From an uncultured Clostridia bacterium (GTDB taxonomy: Bacteria > Bacillota > Clostridia > TANB77 > CAG-508), in the NCBI GenBank assembly GCA_947632035.1, contig CANRNR010000003.1, forward strand, positions 1 to 64,000: a stretch of 64,000 bases of DNA, given 5' to 3'. The translations under genes and the position numbers were made by a program. How positions within the stretch are numbered: the stretch's first letter is position 1; every line of letters begins with the position of its first letter. Of this stretch, positions 23,946 to 33,976 are shown one piece after another. The notes below the pieces were generated by a model. That model was given only the letters and a program-made list of their open reading frames with translations, had not been told where the DNA came from and did no database searches.

Positions 23946-24389
23946 CTACATAAATAAAAGTGCTATTATTCCAACTATTACAGATGCTGAAATACCAAAT
24001 ACTAAAACTGGACCTGCTACTGTAAACATTTTTCCTCCAACTCCCATTACATATCCTTCTGATTTATATTCAATAGCTGGAGAAACAATAGAATTTGCAA
24101 ATCCTGTGATTGGAATTAAAGAACCTGCACCTGCAAATTTTCCAATTTTATTAAATACATTTAATCCTGTTAAAATTGCTGATATTGCAATAAGCACAAT
24201 AGATACTATTGTAGAAGATGCTGTTTCATCTAACCCTTTGAATTTACAAAAATCCATTATAATTTGTCCTATTGTGCAAATAAGACCACCAACCCAAAAT
24301 GCATTAAAACAATTTTTTAATATTGGTGAATTTGGAGATTTTTGATCTACATAGTTACTGTATTCTTGTTTTGTTTCAATTGGTTTCAT
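23946..24389 (-). CDS. spoVAC: Stage V sporulation protein AC
   Basis: AFWVGGLICTIGQ, FAGAGSLIPITGFANS. Confidence 0.93.
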   Translation of the reverse strand: MKPIETKQEYSNYVDQKSPNSPILKNCFNAFWVGGLICTIGQIIMDFCKFKGLDETASSTIVSIVLIAISAILTGLNVFNKIGKFAGAGSLIPITGFANSIVSPAIEYKSEGYVMGVGGKMFTVAGPVLVFGISASVIVGIIALLFM

Positions 24390-24490
24390 TTTATTTTACC
24401 TCGTATAATTAAAATATTCTAATTATACTCTCCTTTCCTTTTAAAATTTCGTGTAATATTCTTACTTGGTCTTACTAATTATCTGTGTTA

Positions 24491-24703
24491 TTAATCTCTG
24501 TCTCTGTCAATTACAAAGCATAAATCTAAATCCACAAAATATTCGACTAATCTTTTTCCATCAATTTTTGCTCTTTGTTCTAAAATTTTTACTTCTGATA
24601 AGTAATCAATCGTTTTTGAAGCTTCGCTAACAGCTTGAACTACTGCATCTTTCCAAGATACTGTTGAAGTAGCTGTAATTTTTAAATGTTTTTCAATTCC
24701 CAT
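24491..24703 (-). CDS. Dodecin family protein
   Basis: SWKDAVVQAVSEASKT; start chosen at MGIEKHLK with RBS GAAAGGA. Confidence 0.85.
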   Translation of the reverse strand: MGIEKHLKITATSTVSWKDAVVQAVSEASKTIDYLSEVKILEQRAKIDGKRLVEYFVDLDLCFVIDRDRD

Positions 24704-24998
24704 TTTGTTCATTCCTTTCACTGTGCCATATATGCACAAAATTTAATTTTTAATAAACTAATGATATTCATTTACTGTTTTTATTTTTTCCAAAAATATG
24801 AGTTTTATACAAAAAAAGTTAAATTAAAGCAATGACTATTTTTCGACTTTTTTCTTAAAAACATATTCCCTTTTTCGTTAGAATATAGTATAATAGAATT
24901 GTTGTTAAATACTATTTACATATATTTATTTCAGTTTAATTTTTCACTTAATTATTTTTAATACATAACAATAAATAAATTATAGGAGTATATTTTTT

Positions 24999-25445
24999 AT
25001 GTGGTATATATGGTTAATTTTATCAGGTATTTTTATGATTGCTGAAATAGTTACAGTAGGCTTTTTAATTTTTTGGCTTGGGGTTGGTGCCCTAATTACT
25101 ATGCTTGTAAGCTTTATAACTGATAATATTATTGTTCAAACTGCAGTTTTTGTAATTAGTTCTACACTTTTAATATTCTGTACAAGACCTTTTGTAAAAA
25201 AACTTACTAAAAAAGATAAAGACGTTGTTACAAATGCATTTGCTATTGTTGGTAAAAAAGCTCTTGTAATTAAAGATATTAATCCTACATTAGGAGCAGG
25301 ACAAATTAAAGTTGATGGTCAAGTTTGGTCTGCTAAGTGCGAAGATGATACAATAATTGCACAAGGTACAGAGGTTTATATTTTAAAAATCGAAGGTGTA
25401 AAAGCAGTTGTTACTGCAAATGTAAATCAAGCTTCTAATGTATAA
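24999..25445 (+). CDS. NfeD family protein
   Basis: Four TM helices plus OB-fold; upstream of SPFH gene. Confidence 0.9.
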   Translation: MWYIWLILSGIFMIAEIVTVGFLIFWLGVGALITMLVSFITDNIIVQTAVFVISSTLLIFCTRPFVKKLTKKDKDVVTNAFAIVGKKALVIKDINPTLGAGQIKVDGQVWSAKCEDDTIIAQGTEVYILKIEGVKAVVTANVNQASNV

Positions 25446-25553
25446 TGCATATTAAATAGTTTTATTGTGTTTTAGTATAATATGTTAATTCAAGTTTATT
25501 ATTAGATTTTAATATTTTATATATATTTATAATTATTTAAGGAGGAATTTTTT

Positions 25554-26462
25554 ATGTTATGGGTTTTATTAGTTTTACTTGTCATCGTTTTAGTTATTGC
25601 ATTTAACACCATAAAAATTGTTAGACAATCTGAAGTCTACATTATAGAAAGACTTGGTAAATTTCATAAGGTAGCTGATGCTGGTCTTACTGTAATTATT
25701 CCATTTGTAGACCATGTTCGTAGTGTTGTAAGTTTAAAACAACAAACTATGGATATTCCACCACAAGGTGTTATTACTCAAGATAATGTTACAATTACTA
25801 TTGATACAGTTGTGTTCTACAAAATTACAGACCCTGCTAAAGCAGTTTATGAAATTCAAAATTTAAAGAAAGGTATTGAATATTTAGCTATTACTACTAT
25901 TCGTGATATTGTTGGTAAAATGGACTTAGATGCTACATTTAGTTCAAGAGATGCTATTAATGATCGTTTAAGAGTAATTCTAGATGAAGCTACTGACCAA
26001 TGGGGTTGTAAAGTAGATCGTGTTGAAATTAAAGATATTACACCTCCTGCAGATATTCGTGATGCAATGGAAAAACAAATGAATGCAGAGAGAAATAAGA
26101 GAGCTTTAATTCTTCAAGCTGAAGGTGAAAGACAATCTGCTATTACACTTGCTGAAGGTAAAAAAGAAGCTGCTATATTAGAAGCAGAAGCTGATAAAGA
26201 AGCTAAAATTAGAAGAGCTACTGGTGAGGCTGAAGCTATTATAAAGGTTGCTGATGCAAAAGCACAAGAAATTCATGTAGTATATGATGCTATGATGAAA
26301 GCAAACCCTGATGATAAATTAGTTCAATTAAAATCTTTAGAGGCTTTAAAAGAAGTTGCTAATGGAAGTGCTAATAAAGTATTTATTCCATTTGAAGCAA
26401 CAAAAGCTTTAGGTAGCTTAGGTGCCATTTCTGAAGTTGTTAAAGATAAGAAAAAAGACTAA
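25554..26462 (+). CDS. SPFH/stomatin family protein
   Basis: IIERLGKFHKVADAGL; DAMEKQMNAERNKRALILQAEGERQSAI. Confidence 0.95.
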   Translation: MLWVLLVLLVIVLVIAFNTIKIVRQSEVYIIERLGKFHKVADAGLTVIIPFVDHVRSVVSLKQQTMDIPPQGVITQDNVTITIDTVVFYKITDPAKAVYEIQNLKKGIEYLAITTIRDIVGKMDLDATFSSRDAINDRLRVILDEATDQWGCKVDRVEIKDITPPADIRDAMEKQMNAERNKRALILQAEGERQSAITLAEGKKEAAILEAEADKEAKIRRATGEAEAIIKVADAKAQEIHVVYDAMMKANPDDKLVQLKSLEALKEVANGSANKVFIPFEATKALGSLGAISEVVKDKKKD

Positions 26463-26525
26463 AATTAAATAAATATATTAACATACTCTAAAAATAAAAT
26501 ATTAATTTTTAATATTAGTTTTAAA

Positions 26526-26562
26526 AAATTCCTATTTTGTAAGTTTCAAAATAGGAATTTTT
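26526..26562 (+). terminator. Rho-independent terminator downstream of the SPFH gene
   Basis: AATTCCTATTTTG ... CAAAATAGGAATTTTTTT. Confidence 0.85.
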
Positions 26563-26628
26563 TTACTTATTTTAGTTTTTTAAGCTTATTTTTTAATTTT
26601 CTATGAGAAGCATCTTTTTGAATTATTT

Positions 26629-27874
26629 TTACTCTACTGTATCATCTTTTATATAATATTTTGTTCCAAGCATTTTATCTGGTAAATATTGTTGCTCAAC
26701 CCAATGACCTGGATAATCGTGTGGGTATTTATACCCTACACCATAACCTTCTTTTGCCATTCCGCTCTGCTGGTGCATTTCTAATGTGCATTGGTATTGT
26801 TCCTGTATCTTTATTGGCAACATCTGCTAATGCCTTTTCTATTCCTAAATAAGCACAATTAGATTTTTTTGAAGTTGCTACATATACAGCAGCATCTGCT
26901 AAAATGATTCTGGCTTCTGGCATTCCTACCATTGTAACTGCTTGCATAGCTGATGTTGCAACTACTAGTGCATTAGGGTTTGCCATTCCTACATCTTCTG
27001 CTGCTGCAATTACTATTCTTCTTGCCATAAATACAGGGTCTTCTCCTGCATTTAATGCTCTTGCTAAATAAAAAAGTGCTGCATCTGGGTCGCTTCCCCT
27101 CATAGATTTAATAAATGCACTTATATTATCATAATGACTATCACCTTTTTTATCAAATATTGCTTTTCTTGTTTGTACACATTCTTTTGCTATTTCATCT
27201 GTAATTGTTATAAAGCCATTTTTATCAACGCTAGTTGTAAGCACCGCAACTTCTAATCCATTTAGAGCTGTTCTTACATCTCCATTTGAAGTTTGTGCGA
27301 TTTTCTTCAGAGTGCTATCTTCTACTTTTATGTTATATGTTCCAAGTCCTTCTTCTGCTGTTAATGATTTTTTCAAAACTTTAAATATATCTTCATCGGT
27401 TAATGGATTTAAGTGAAATACCATTGACCTAGATATAAGAGCTTTGTTTACTTCAAAATATGGATTTTCAGTAGTTGCACCTATTAATATAACTGTACCA
27501 TTTTCTACATATGGAAGCAAAGCATCTTGTTGCAATTTATTAAAGCGATGAATTTCATCTATGAATAAAATACATTTTCCAGATGGATTAAGTAATGTAT
27601 TTTGTGCTGTTTCTATTGCGTTTTTTATATCAGCTACACCTGATGTAACTGCATTTATTTTTATAAATTTATATTTTGTTGTGTTACTAATTACTCTTGC
27701 AAGTGAAGTTTTGCCACATCCAGGAGGTCCCCATAGTATTATGCTAGATAGTCTATCTGCTACAACTGTTCTATATAAAATTTTATCTTTACCTAATATG
27801 TGCTCTTGTCCAACATAGTCATCTAATGTTTTTGGGCTCATTCTGTATGCTAATGGTTTATTTAAATCTACCAT
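26629..27874 (-). CDS. rarA: Replication-associated recombination protein A; reading requires +1 shift at CGGA (26764-26761)
   Basis: Zero frame 27874-26729 ([13 protein letters not shown]); +1 frame supplies [28 protein letters not shown], the expected RarA C-terminus. Confidence 0.9.
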
Positions 27875-27935
27875 TTATAATCCTCTTTTCCGCTACTCTT
27901 TATTTTTTCATTCTTCAATATTATTTTTTAATACT

Positions 27936-28019
27936 AATTATTTATTTTAATTATTTATTTTAATTATTTATTTTAATTATTTATTTTAATTATTTATTTT
28001 TATAGTAATTATTTATTTT
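27936..28019. repeat. 13-nt tandem repeat (AATTATTTATTTT), five perfect copies plus one displaced
   Basis: Direct reading between rarA and ruvA. Confidence 0.9.
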
Positions 28020-28086
28020 GCATTCTTTATTATTTTTCTTATTTATATTCTTATCTTATTTCTTGTTTATCATTTTATATTATTTC

Positions 28087-28704
28087 TTATAATCCTTTTG
28101 CCAAGTTTCCTAAAGCTTTTCTAATTATATCTTCTACGCTTAAGTTGTTAATTTCTACTTTTGATAAAGCTTCTACAACTTCTCTCTTACTGTAGCCTAA
28201 TACTTGAAGTGCACTAATTGCTTCTTCTACATTTTCATCTTCTACAAATTCTAGTTTAGATGTACCTTCTTCTTTTTCCTCTTCTGCTAAAAGTTCTTTT
28301 TCTTTCTTTAATTTATCTTTTAGCTCTAAAATAATTCTTTGAGCAGTTTTAGGTCCTATTCCTGGTAATTTTTTTAATATACTTATGTCATTTGAAATAA
28401 CTGCTAATGCAAATTGTGATGGCGTAATGTTTGATAAAATTGTAAGCCCTACTTTTGCTCCTATTCCACCAACAGATAAAAGTAATTCAAATAATCGCAA
28501 TTCTTCGTTATTTATGAAGCCAAATATTGATACATCATCTTCTCTAACTCTCATGTATGTATGTACTTTTAAGACTTCCCCGATTTGTCCTAAATTTTGA
28601 ATTGATGATTGTGGCATAAAAATTTTATATCCAATTCCATTTACATCAATTACTATATAGTCCTTTGTTTTTAATTCTAAATTTCCTTTTATATATGCTA
28701 ACAT
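28087..28704 (-). CDS. ruvA: Holliday junction helicase subunit RuvA
   Basis: LPGIGPKTAQRIILELKDKL. Confidence 0.96.
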   Translation of the reverse strand: MLAYIKGNLELKTKDYIVIDVNGIGYKIFMPQSSIQNLGQIGEVLKVHTYMRVREDDVSIFGFINNEELRLFELLLSVGGIGAKVGLTILSNITPSQFALAVISNDISILKKLPGIGPKTAQRIILELKDKLKKEKELLAEEEKEEGTSKLEFVEDENVEEAISALQVLGYSKREVVEALSKVEINNLSVEDIIRKALGNLAKGL

Positions 28705-28826
28705 TTTATCTTCCTTTCATACTTTTTGTTTTTTATTTTATCATAAGTTTTAAATTTTGCAAGAGTTATTTGCAAATTTTTGTTTGTAAATATTTTTCAT
28801 TTTAATTTACTTCACTATACTAAAGC

Positions 28827-28853
28827 AAAAAACTCAACTTTAAAAGTTGAGTT
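28827..28853 (-). terminator. Terminator hairpin
   Basis: AAAACTCAACTTT-TAAAAGTTGAGTTTT. Confidence 0.7.
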
Positions 28854-28900
28854 TTGCTTTCTTTATTCAAGAAATTGTAACACATACTTACAAGTAAGTG

Positions 28901-29719
28901 TTAAGGAGTTGTTCGATACCAGTAATCTTTAAGCGAAAATCCATTTTCAAGCAACCACCTTATCAGGTCATCCGGATTATCAAAGTTTGGAATATCAATG
29001 CTACTCCCACCCTGATTGTTGGAATTTCCTCCTTGATTATTGTTCCAGTTTCCACCAGAATTATTACCAGGATTATTATTCCAATTGTTTCCTGGATAAT
29101 TACCAGGATAATTCCCTGGATAATTGCCAGGATAATTTCCAGAATCACATCCAGAATCGTCTCCTACATATATCTCATCTCCATTAAGATCATCATCATT
29201 TTCTTCTACATATTCCGTTTCGTCTTCTTCAACATACTCCGTTTCTTCTGTAGCTGATGTCTTTTGCGTAGATGATTTTCGTGTAGTAGATTTAGTAGTT
29301 CTACCAGTTGTTGTAGTAGTTACCCTTGTAGTAGTTAGCGTTTTGGTAGTTTCTGGTGCTGCTGTAGTTTTTGGTACTGTAGTAATTTCTGATACCGTGG
29401 TTACAGCTGGTGATATTGTAGTTTGCTCATGTACGGATGTCTCGACTTGGCTAAGAGTGGTAATGCTTGGCTGTTCTTCCGTTGGTGATGTGGTTTGCTC
29501 GGGTTTCTTGCTTAATCCTGTATCTGTTGTTACATTAGTGTGCACTTCGTTTTCATTGGTAGGAGATTCCTTATTTACATTCGGAACTACCTTGTTGATA
29601 CCTTTAAAAATAATGCACAAAAAAACAAGTAAAATAAGGACTGTAAAAAGAAAACGAGTTAAAACCTTTTGGTTGCTAGCTTTTTCTTTAATGAATATGT
29701 TCCGCTCTTTCTTTTTCAT
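28901..29719 (-). CDS. Membrane-anchored Thr-rich protein with NYPG/NNPGN repeats; one in-frame CGG at codon 6
   Basis: Single TM, Thr-rich linker, NYPGNYPGNYPGNYPGNN repeat. Confidence 0.8.
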   Translation of the reverse strand: MKKKERNIFIKEKASNQKVLTRFLFTVLILLVFLCIIFKGINKVVPNVNKESPTNENEVHTNVTTDTGLSKKPEQTTSPTEEQPSITTLSQVETSVHEQTTISPAVTTVSEITTVPKTTAAPETTKTLTTTRVTTTTTGRTTKSTTRKSSTQKTSATEETEYVEEDETEYVEENDDDLNGDEIYVGDDSGCDSGNYPGNYPGNYPGNYPGNNWNNNPGNNSGGNWNNNQGGNSNNQGGSSIDIPNFDNPDDLIRWLLENGFSLKDYWYRTTP

Positions 29720-30054
29720 GTGAAAATCTACTCCTTTTCAAATTTGTTAAATGGCTATGCCATTCTTATGTACATTATATCATTTTTTTATTGATATTTC
29801 AAACTTTTCTTTTCATCTATACTATCAATTTATAAACAATATATTTTAGTCTCAATTATTTTTAAACCATTTAATATTTTAGTCTCAAATATTTTTTTAT
29901 TATTTAATCTAAATATCTTTTTATTATTTAATATTTTCAGTCATAAATATTTTTAATTTGTAAATATTTTTAAAAAAGTATTGTTTTTTTTGCATATTTG
30001 TGTTAAACTTATGAATAGTCAATTTTAGATTTCGCATATAGGAGGTGCATTTTA

Positions 30055-30252
30055 ATGGCAAAATGTGATATTTGTGGAAAAACATTATCTCATGGAAATC
30101 AAATTAGTATTGCTCGTTCTCATGTTAGTAGAAGAGCTACAAGAACTTTCAAACCAAATTTAAGAAGAATAAAAGCAATTATTAATGGTGAACCAAAAAC
30201 AATTCATGCTTGTACAAAATGTTTACGTTCTGGAAAAGTAACTAGAGCCTAA
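30055..30252 (+). CDS. rpmB: 50S ribosomal protein L28
   Basis: MAKCDICGKTLSHGNQISIARSHVSRRATRTFKPNLRRIK. Confidence 0.97.
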   Translation: MAKCDICGKTLSHGNQISIARSHVSRRATRTFKPNLRRIKAIINGEPKTIHACTKCLRSGKVTRA

Positions 30253-30288
30253 ATAAAATTGTTTTTATTAATTTGAATAAGTAAAAAG

Positions 30289-30316
30289 TGAGACTATTAT
30301 ATTCACTAATAGTCTC
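30289..30316 (+). terminator. Terminator downstream of rpmB
   Basis: GAGACTATT ... AATAGTCTC TTTTT. Confidence 0.8.
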
Positions 30317-30350
30317 TTTTTGGTACTTATTTTTAAAATAAGTATGTATT

Positions 30351-30428
30351 TTATTTTTCTTTAATACCAAATAATAATTTTACTATTCCTCTCAAACACT
30401 TTGGAACCTTTTTTACAACTATTGTCAT
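30351..30428 (-). CDS. spoVM: Stage V sporulation protein SpoVM (25-aa microprotein, absent from the ORF track)
   Basis: MTIVVKKVPKCLRGIVKLLFGIKEK resembles B. subtilis SpoVM (MKFYTIKLPKFLGGIVRAMLGSFRKD); RBS AAGGAG; convergent with rpmB, as in the Bacillus locus. Confidence 0.85.
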   Translation of the reverse strand: MTIVVKKVPKCLRGIVKLLFGIKEK

Positions 30429-30451
30429 TTTCTTCACTCTCCTTCTATTTC

Positions 30452-30604
30452 TTATTTACAAGCTAGCCACATTAATCCAACTGAAATAATAGATACACCT
30501 ATAATAAATAACCAACCAGATAGAGGAAGTAATAACACAAGTAATATACCTAATCCTAAACCTATTAAACATACACCTATTGTTTTTTTTAATGCACCTA
30601 ACAT
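30452..30604 (-). CDS. Small hydrophobic protein (50 aa) upstream of spoVM
   Basis: MLGALKKTIGVCLIGLGLGILLVLLLPLSGWLFIIGVSIISVGLMWLACK; RBS GGAGGAG. Confidence 0.7.
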   Translation of the reverse strand: MLGALKKTIGVCLIGLGLGILLVLLLPLSGWLFIIGVSIISVGLMWLACK

Positions 30605-30828
30605 ATTTTTAAATCTCCTCCTACCCTTTTTATATATTATATTAGCTATTTTTTTATTTGTTACTTTTTATGTTTTTATTTCGCTTATACATTCATTTTA
30701 TCTTTATATTGTTGAAAAATGTCGTATTTTGTGATTAAATATTAATTAGGAAATTTTATATTTTATTTTAAATAATCATACTTTAGCGAGATTACCTATT
30801 GTGATGTTTTAACAAAATTACTTTATTA

Positions 30829-31473
30829 TTGAAAGGAGTATATATTATGAAGAAAGAAAACTCTATTATTATAATTGAAAAATTAAAAAAAGCTTATCCT
30901 GATGCAAAGTGTAGTTTGGATTTTAAATCTCCTTTTGAAATGATGATAGCTGTAATGCTTTCTGCTCAATGCACAGATGATAGAGTTAACTTAACTACTC
31001 CAGCCCTTTTTGCTAAATATAATACTCCTGAAAAAATGGCAAATGCACCTTTAGATGAATTAGAAAAGTTAATTCATCCTTGTGGTTTTTATAAAAATAA
31101 GGCTAAAAATATGAAACTTGCTAGTGAAAAAATATTAAAGGATTTTGGTGGTAAGGTTCCGAATACTATTGAGGAATTAATTACTATTCCAGGAGTTGGC
31201 AGAAAAAGTGCAAATGTTATTATGTTAGAAGCATTTAATAATCCTCAAGGCATAGCAGTTGATACTCATGTTAAAAGGCTTTCTAATCGTATTGGTTTTT
31301 CTAAACAAAATGAACCTGAAAAAATTGAACAAGATTTATTAAAACAAATTCCAAAAGAATATTACAAAGATGTTAATCACATTTTTATTTGGCATGGTAG
31401 AAATATTTGTAGCGCAAGAAATCCAAAATGTAAGGAATGCCCTATTTTTGATAATTGCAAAAAAATTTTTTAA
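30829..31473 (+). CDS. nth: Endonuclease III
   Basis: TIPGVGRKSANVI HhH, C-terminal Fe-S cysteines CSARNPKCKECPIFDNC; start likely MKKENS. Confidence 0.96.
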   Translation: MKGVYIMKKENSIIIIEKLKKAYPDAKCSLDFKSPFEMMIAVMLSAQCTDDRVNLTTPALFAKYNTPEKMANAPLDELEKLIHPCGFYKNKAKNMKLASEKILKDFGGKVPNTIEELITIPGVGRKSANVIMLEAFNNPQGIAVDTHVKRLSNRIGFSKQNEPEKIEQDLLKQIPKEYYKDVNHIFIWHGRNICSARNPKCKECPIFDNCKKIF

Positions 31474-31599
31474 GATTTTTTTATTTTTGAATATTTCATT
31501 ATTATTTATTTATACTAATATAATATAAACATTATTTTTTAATATTATAACCTTTGAATTATATTTTCAATATAAAATAAATAGAGGTAGGTGTCTATT

Positions 31600-31755
31600 T
31601 TGACTAATATAAATTGTTCTGAAAAATGTATTTATCAAAAAGATGGTAAATGTTCTCTTGAAGCTGTTAGCCAACAAAAAGTAAGCTCAAATTCTTCTTG
31701 TTCATACTTTACAGAAACTCTACATCATCCTATTTCCACTTCTAAGTCTAATTAA
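31600..31755 (+). CDS. Small Cys-containing protein (51 aa, TTG start)
   Basis: TNINCSEKCIYQKDGKCSLEAV..CSYF with upstream AGAGGTAGG. Confidence 0.55.
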   Translation: MTNINCSEKCIYQKDGKCSLEAVSQQKVSSNSSCSYFTETLHHPISTSKSN

Positions 31756-31943
31756 AGATAATATTTCTTATAATATATCATTTTAGATTCATTATTAAGA
31801 ATTACTAAATTGTTTATACTCAACTATGATTGACTTTCTTCCTTAAAAGTTATATATTTATTACAGTATTTAATTAAACATTTTGACTTATTGATATTAT
31901 TTTAAATACTTAGAAATATATTTATTTAAAGGAGGATTTTTTT

Positions 31944-33092
31944 ATGCGTAAAGCAATAAAATTTTTATTTATTATATTTATTTTAGTATTATTCTTTACT
32001 CCAGTTTGTATAGCAACAAATAATACTAATAATGTAACTCCTACACCTAGTGAAGTTCCTTCTACAAGTAAAAATGTAATAAATAATGACTTATTTTCAG
32101 CAAGTAGTGAATCTGTTGTAATTGAAGATATCATAGAAGGAAATGCTTTTATTTATTCAAATGATGTTACTATCAAAGGAGAAATTCGTGGTGATTTATT
32201 CGTAGCAGGAAGAAATATAACTGTAGATAAATCTGCCGTTATTTCGGGTAATTTATTTGTTTATGGCATTGATGTTACAATAAGTGGTGTTGTGGATAAT
32301 GTTTACGGCTTTATTACTAACTTTACTATTGAAGATAGTGGTAGAGTTAATAGAGATGTAAATGCCATTGTTAATGTATTAACATTAAAAGGCTATGTTG
32401 CAAGAAATGCTAATATATCTATATCTGATATAGTTTTACCAGATGATGGTCAAAATGTCATTGGTGGTAATTTAAATTATAGTTCTAGTCAAGACTTAAA
32501 TGTTCCATCAGGTGCAGTTAAGGGTGAAACAAATGCTTCTATAATTACTAATGAAGATCCTTCTACAGGAGAAATAGTTTCAAGTTATATTGAGAATTTT
32601 ATTAGAGTCTTAGCATATGCTTTGGTAGTTATTTTATTAGTTGCTTTCTTCACTCCAAATTTCAAAGAAAAAGTAACTTATGCATTAGTAAAAAGACCTT
32701 TTATTAGTGCCGGAATAGGAATTTTAGCAATTATATTAATTCCTATAATTGCTATTGTTTTAATGATAACTGGCTATTTACTATATGTTGGTATTTCTTT
32801 ATTGGCTGTATATATTATTATTCTTTCTATTACAATTTCAATTTTATCTATTGCAGTTGGTAACTATTTAACTAATAAATGTAAAAATAAAACAAAGGAA
32901 AAATTTATTTTATTATCAGTTCTATCTGCTGTAGTTATTTGGTTATTGCAGTTAATACCAATGTTTGGTGGTTGGATGTCATTATTTACAGTTGTTTTCG
33001 GATTGGGATTATTTGTTTTCGCTTTCTTTATTAGAAAAGATGTTAACTCTTTAAAGTTTGAAGAAAATAAAGCTGAAGAAGCTAAAAAATAA
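31944..33092 (+). CDS. Bactofilin-like/polymer-forming extracellular domain with membrane C-terminus
   Basis: Signal peptide, IKGEIRGDLFVAGRNITVDKSAVISGNLFVYG beta-helical repeats, TM helices. Confidence 0.75.
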   Translation: MRKAIKFLFIIFILVLFFTPVCIATNNTNNVTPTPSEVPSTSKNVINNDLFSASSESVVIEDIIEGNAFIYSNDVTIKGEIRGDLFVAGRNITVDKSAVISGNLFVYGIDVTISGVVDNVYGFITNFTIEDSGRVNRDVNAIVNVLTLKGYVARNANISISDIVLPDDGQNVIGGNLNYSSSQDLNVPSGAVKGETNASIITNEDPSTGEIVSSYIENFIRVLAYALVVILLVAFFTPNFKEKVTYALVKRPFISAGIGILAIILIPIIAIVLMITGYLLYVGISLLAVYIIILSITISILSIAVGNYLTNKCKNKTKEKFILLSVLSAVVIWLLQLIPMFGGWMSLFTVVFGLGLFVFAFFIRKDVNSLKFEENKAEEAKK

Positions 33093-33242
33093 ACAAAACT
33101 ATATATTTAAAAAAGTAGCGATTATGGTTATTTTAAGATACCAAAAATCACTACTTTTTTATTTTTTGTACTATTCTTCCAATTTTCTTTATATTTTATA
33201 GTTTTTTTAATTTTTATTCATTTGGTTTTATTGTTAAAATTT

Positions 33243-33905
33243 CTAATTGCTTTTTAATTTTTCTACAGTTTCTTTAAAATTTTCTGAAGCTGTAATTGCT
33301 GTTCCAGAAACTATTATATTAGCTCCTGCCTCTTTTACTAAGCTAACATTTTCTGTATTTATTCCACCATCTGCTTCTATGTCTATTTCTAAATTGTTTT
33401 CCTTTACATATTTATCTAATTCTTTTATTTTCTCTATTGTATCAGGAATTAGCTCTTGTCCCCCTTTTCCAGGTTCAACTGTCATTACTAATACCATATG
33501 TATAAATGGTAAATAATCATAGATTTCTTTAATGTTTGTATTAGGTTTTATTGATATTCCTACTTTCACATTATTTTCTTTTATTAGATTTATCCATTTA
33601 AAAATTTCCTCTTTAGTTTTTCCTGCTTCTAAATGGAATGTTATTATATTAGGTTCAAATGCTAAAAAACTATTTATATAGCTTTTTACATCATCTACCA
33701 TTAAATGAACATCTAAAGGTAAATTAGAAATGCTATTTATGTATTCACAATATTCTATCATTCTATCTGATGTGTTTTCTTTTACAAATTTACCATCCAT
33801 TACATCAATGTGAAAGTAATCAATTCCAGCTGTTTCTAAATTATATAAAGTTTTTATTGCTTCTTCATTTTTTATACTTAATATTGAAGCTGATATTTCT
33901 ACCAT
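33243..33905 (-). CDS. rpe: Ribulose-phosphate 3-epimerase (start trimmed to MVEISAS)
   Basis: HIDVMDGKFV, HLMVDDV, MTVEPGKGGQ, DGGI. Confidence 0.95.
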   Translation of the reverse strand: MVEISASILSIKNEEAIKTLYNLETAGIDYFHIDVMDGKFVKENTSDRMIEYCEYINSISNLPLDVHLMVDDVKSYINSFLAFEPNIITFHLEAGKTKEEIFKWINLIKENNVKVGISIKPNTNIKEIYDYLPFIHMVLVMTVEPGKGGQELIPDTIEKIKELDKYVKENNLEIDIEADGGINTENVSLVKEAGANIIVSGTAITASENFKETVEKLKSN

Positions 33906-33941
33906 ATTTTTGCTCCTTTTCTTTTCATTCTTCTCTATGAT

Positions 33942-33974
33942 AAAAAAGGGAATGGGTTTTATCCCCAATCCCAC
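33942..33974 (-). terminator. Terminator between prkC and rpe
   Basis: Minus strand GGGATTGGG-GATAAAA-CCCATTCCCTTTTTT. Confidence 0.8.
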
Positions 33975-33976
33975 TT

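Noticed and set aside
28901-29723. Plus-strand ORFs opposite the Thr-rich protein gene (29343-29723 and 28898-29257)
   Set aside because: Low-complexity translations antisense to a repeat-containing gene with a coherent TM plus Thr-rich product
33906-33974. N-terminal extension of rpe in the ORF track (MGLGIKPIPFFIIEKNEKKRSKN)
   Set aside because: Overlaps the prkC terminator hairpin; MVEISAS start fits the family and RBS
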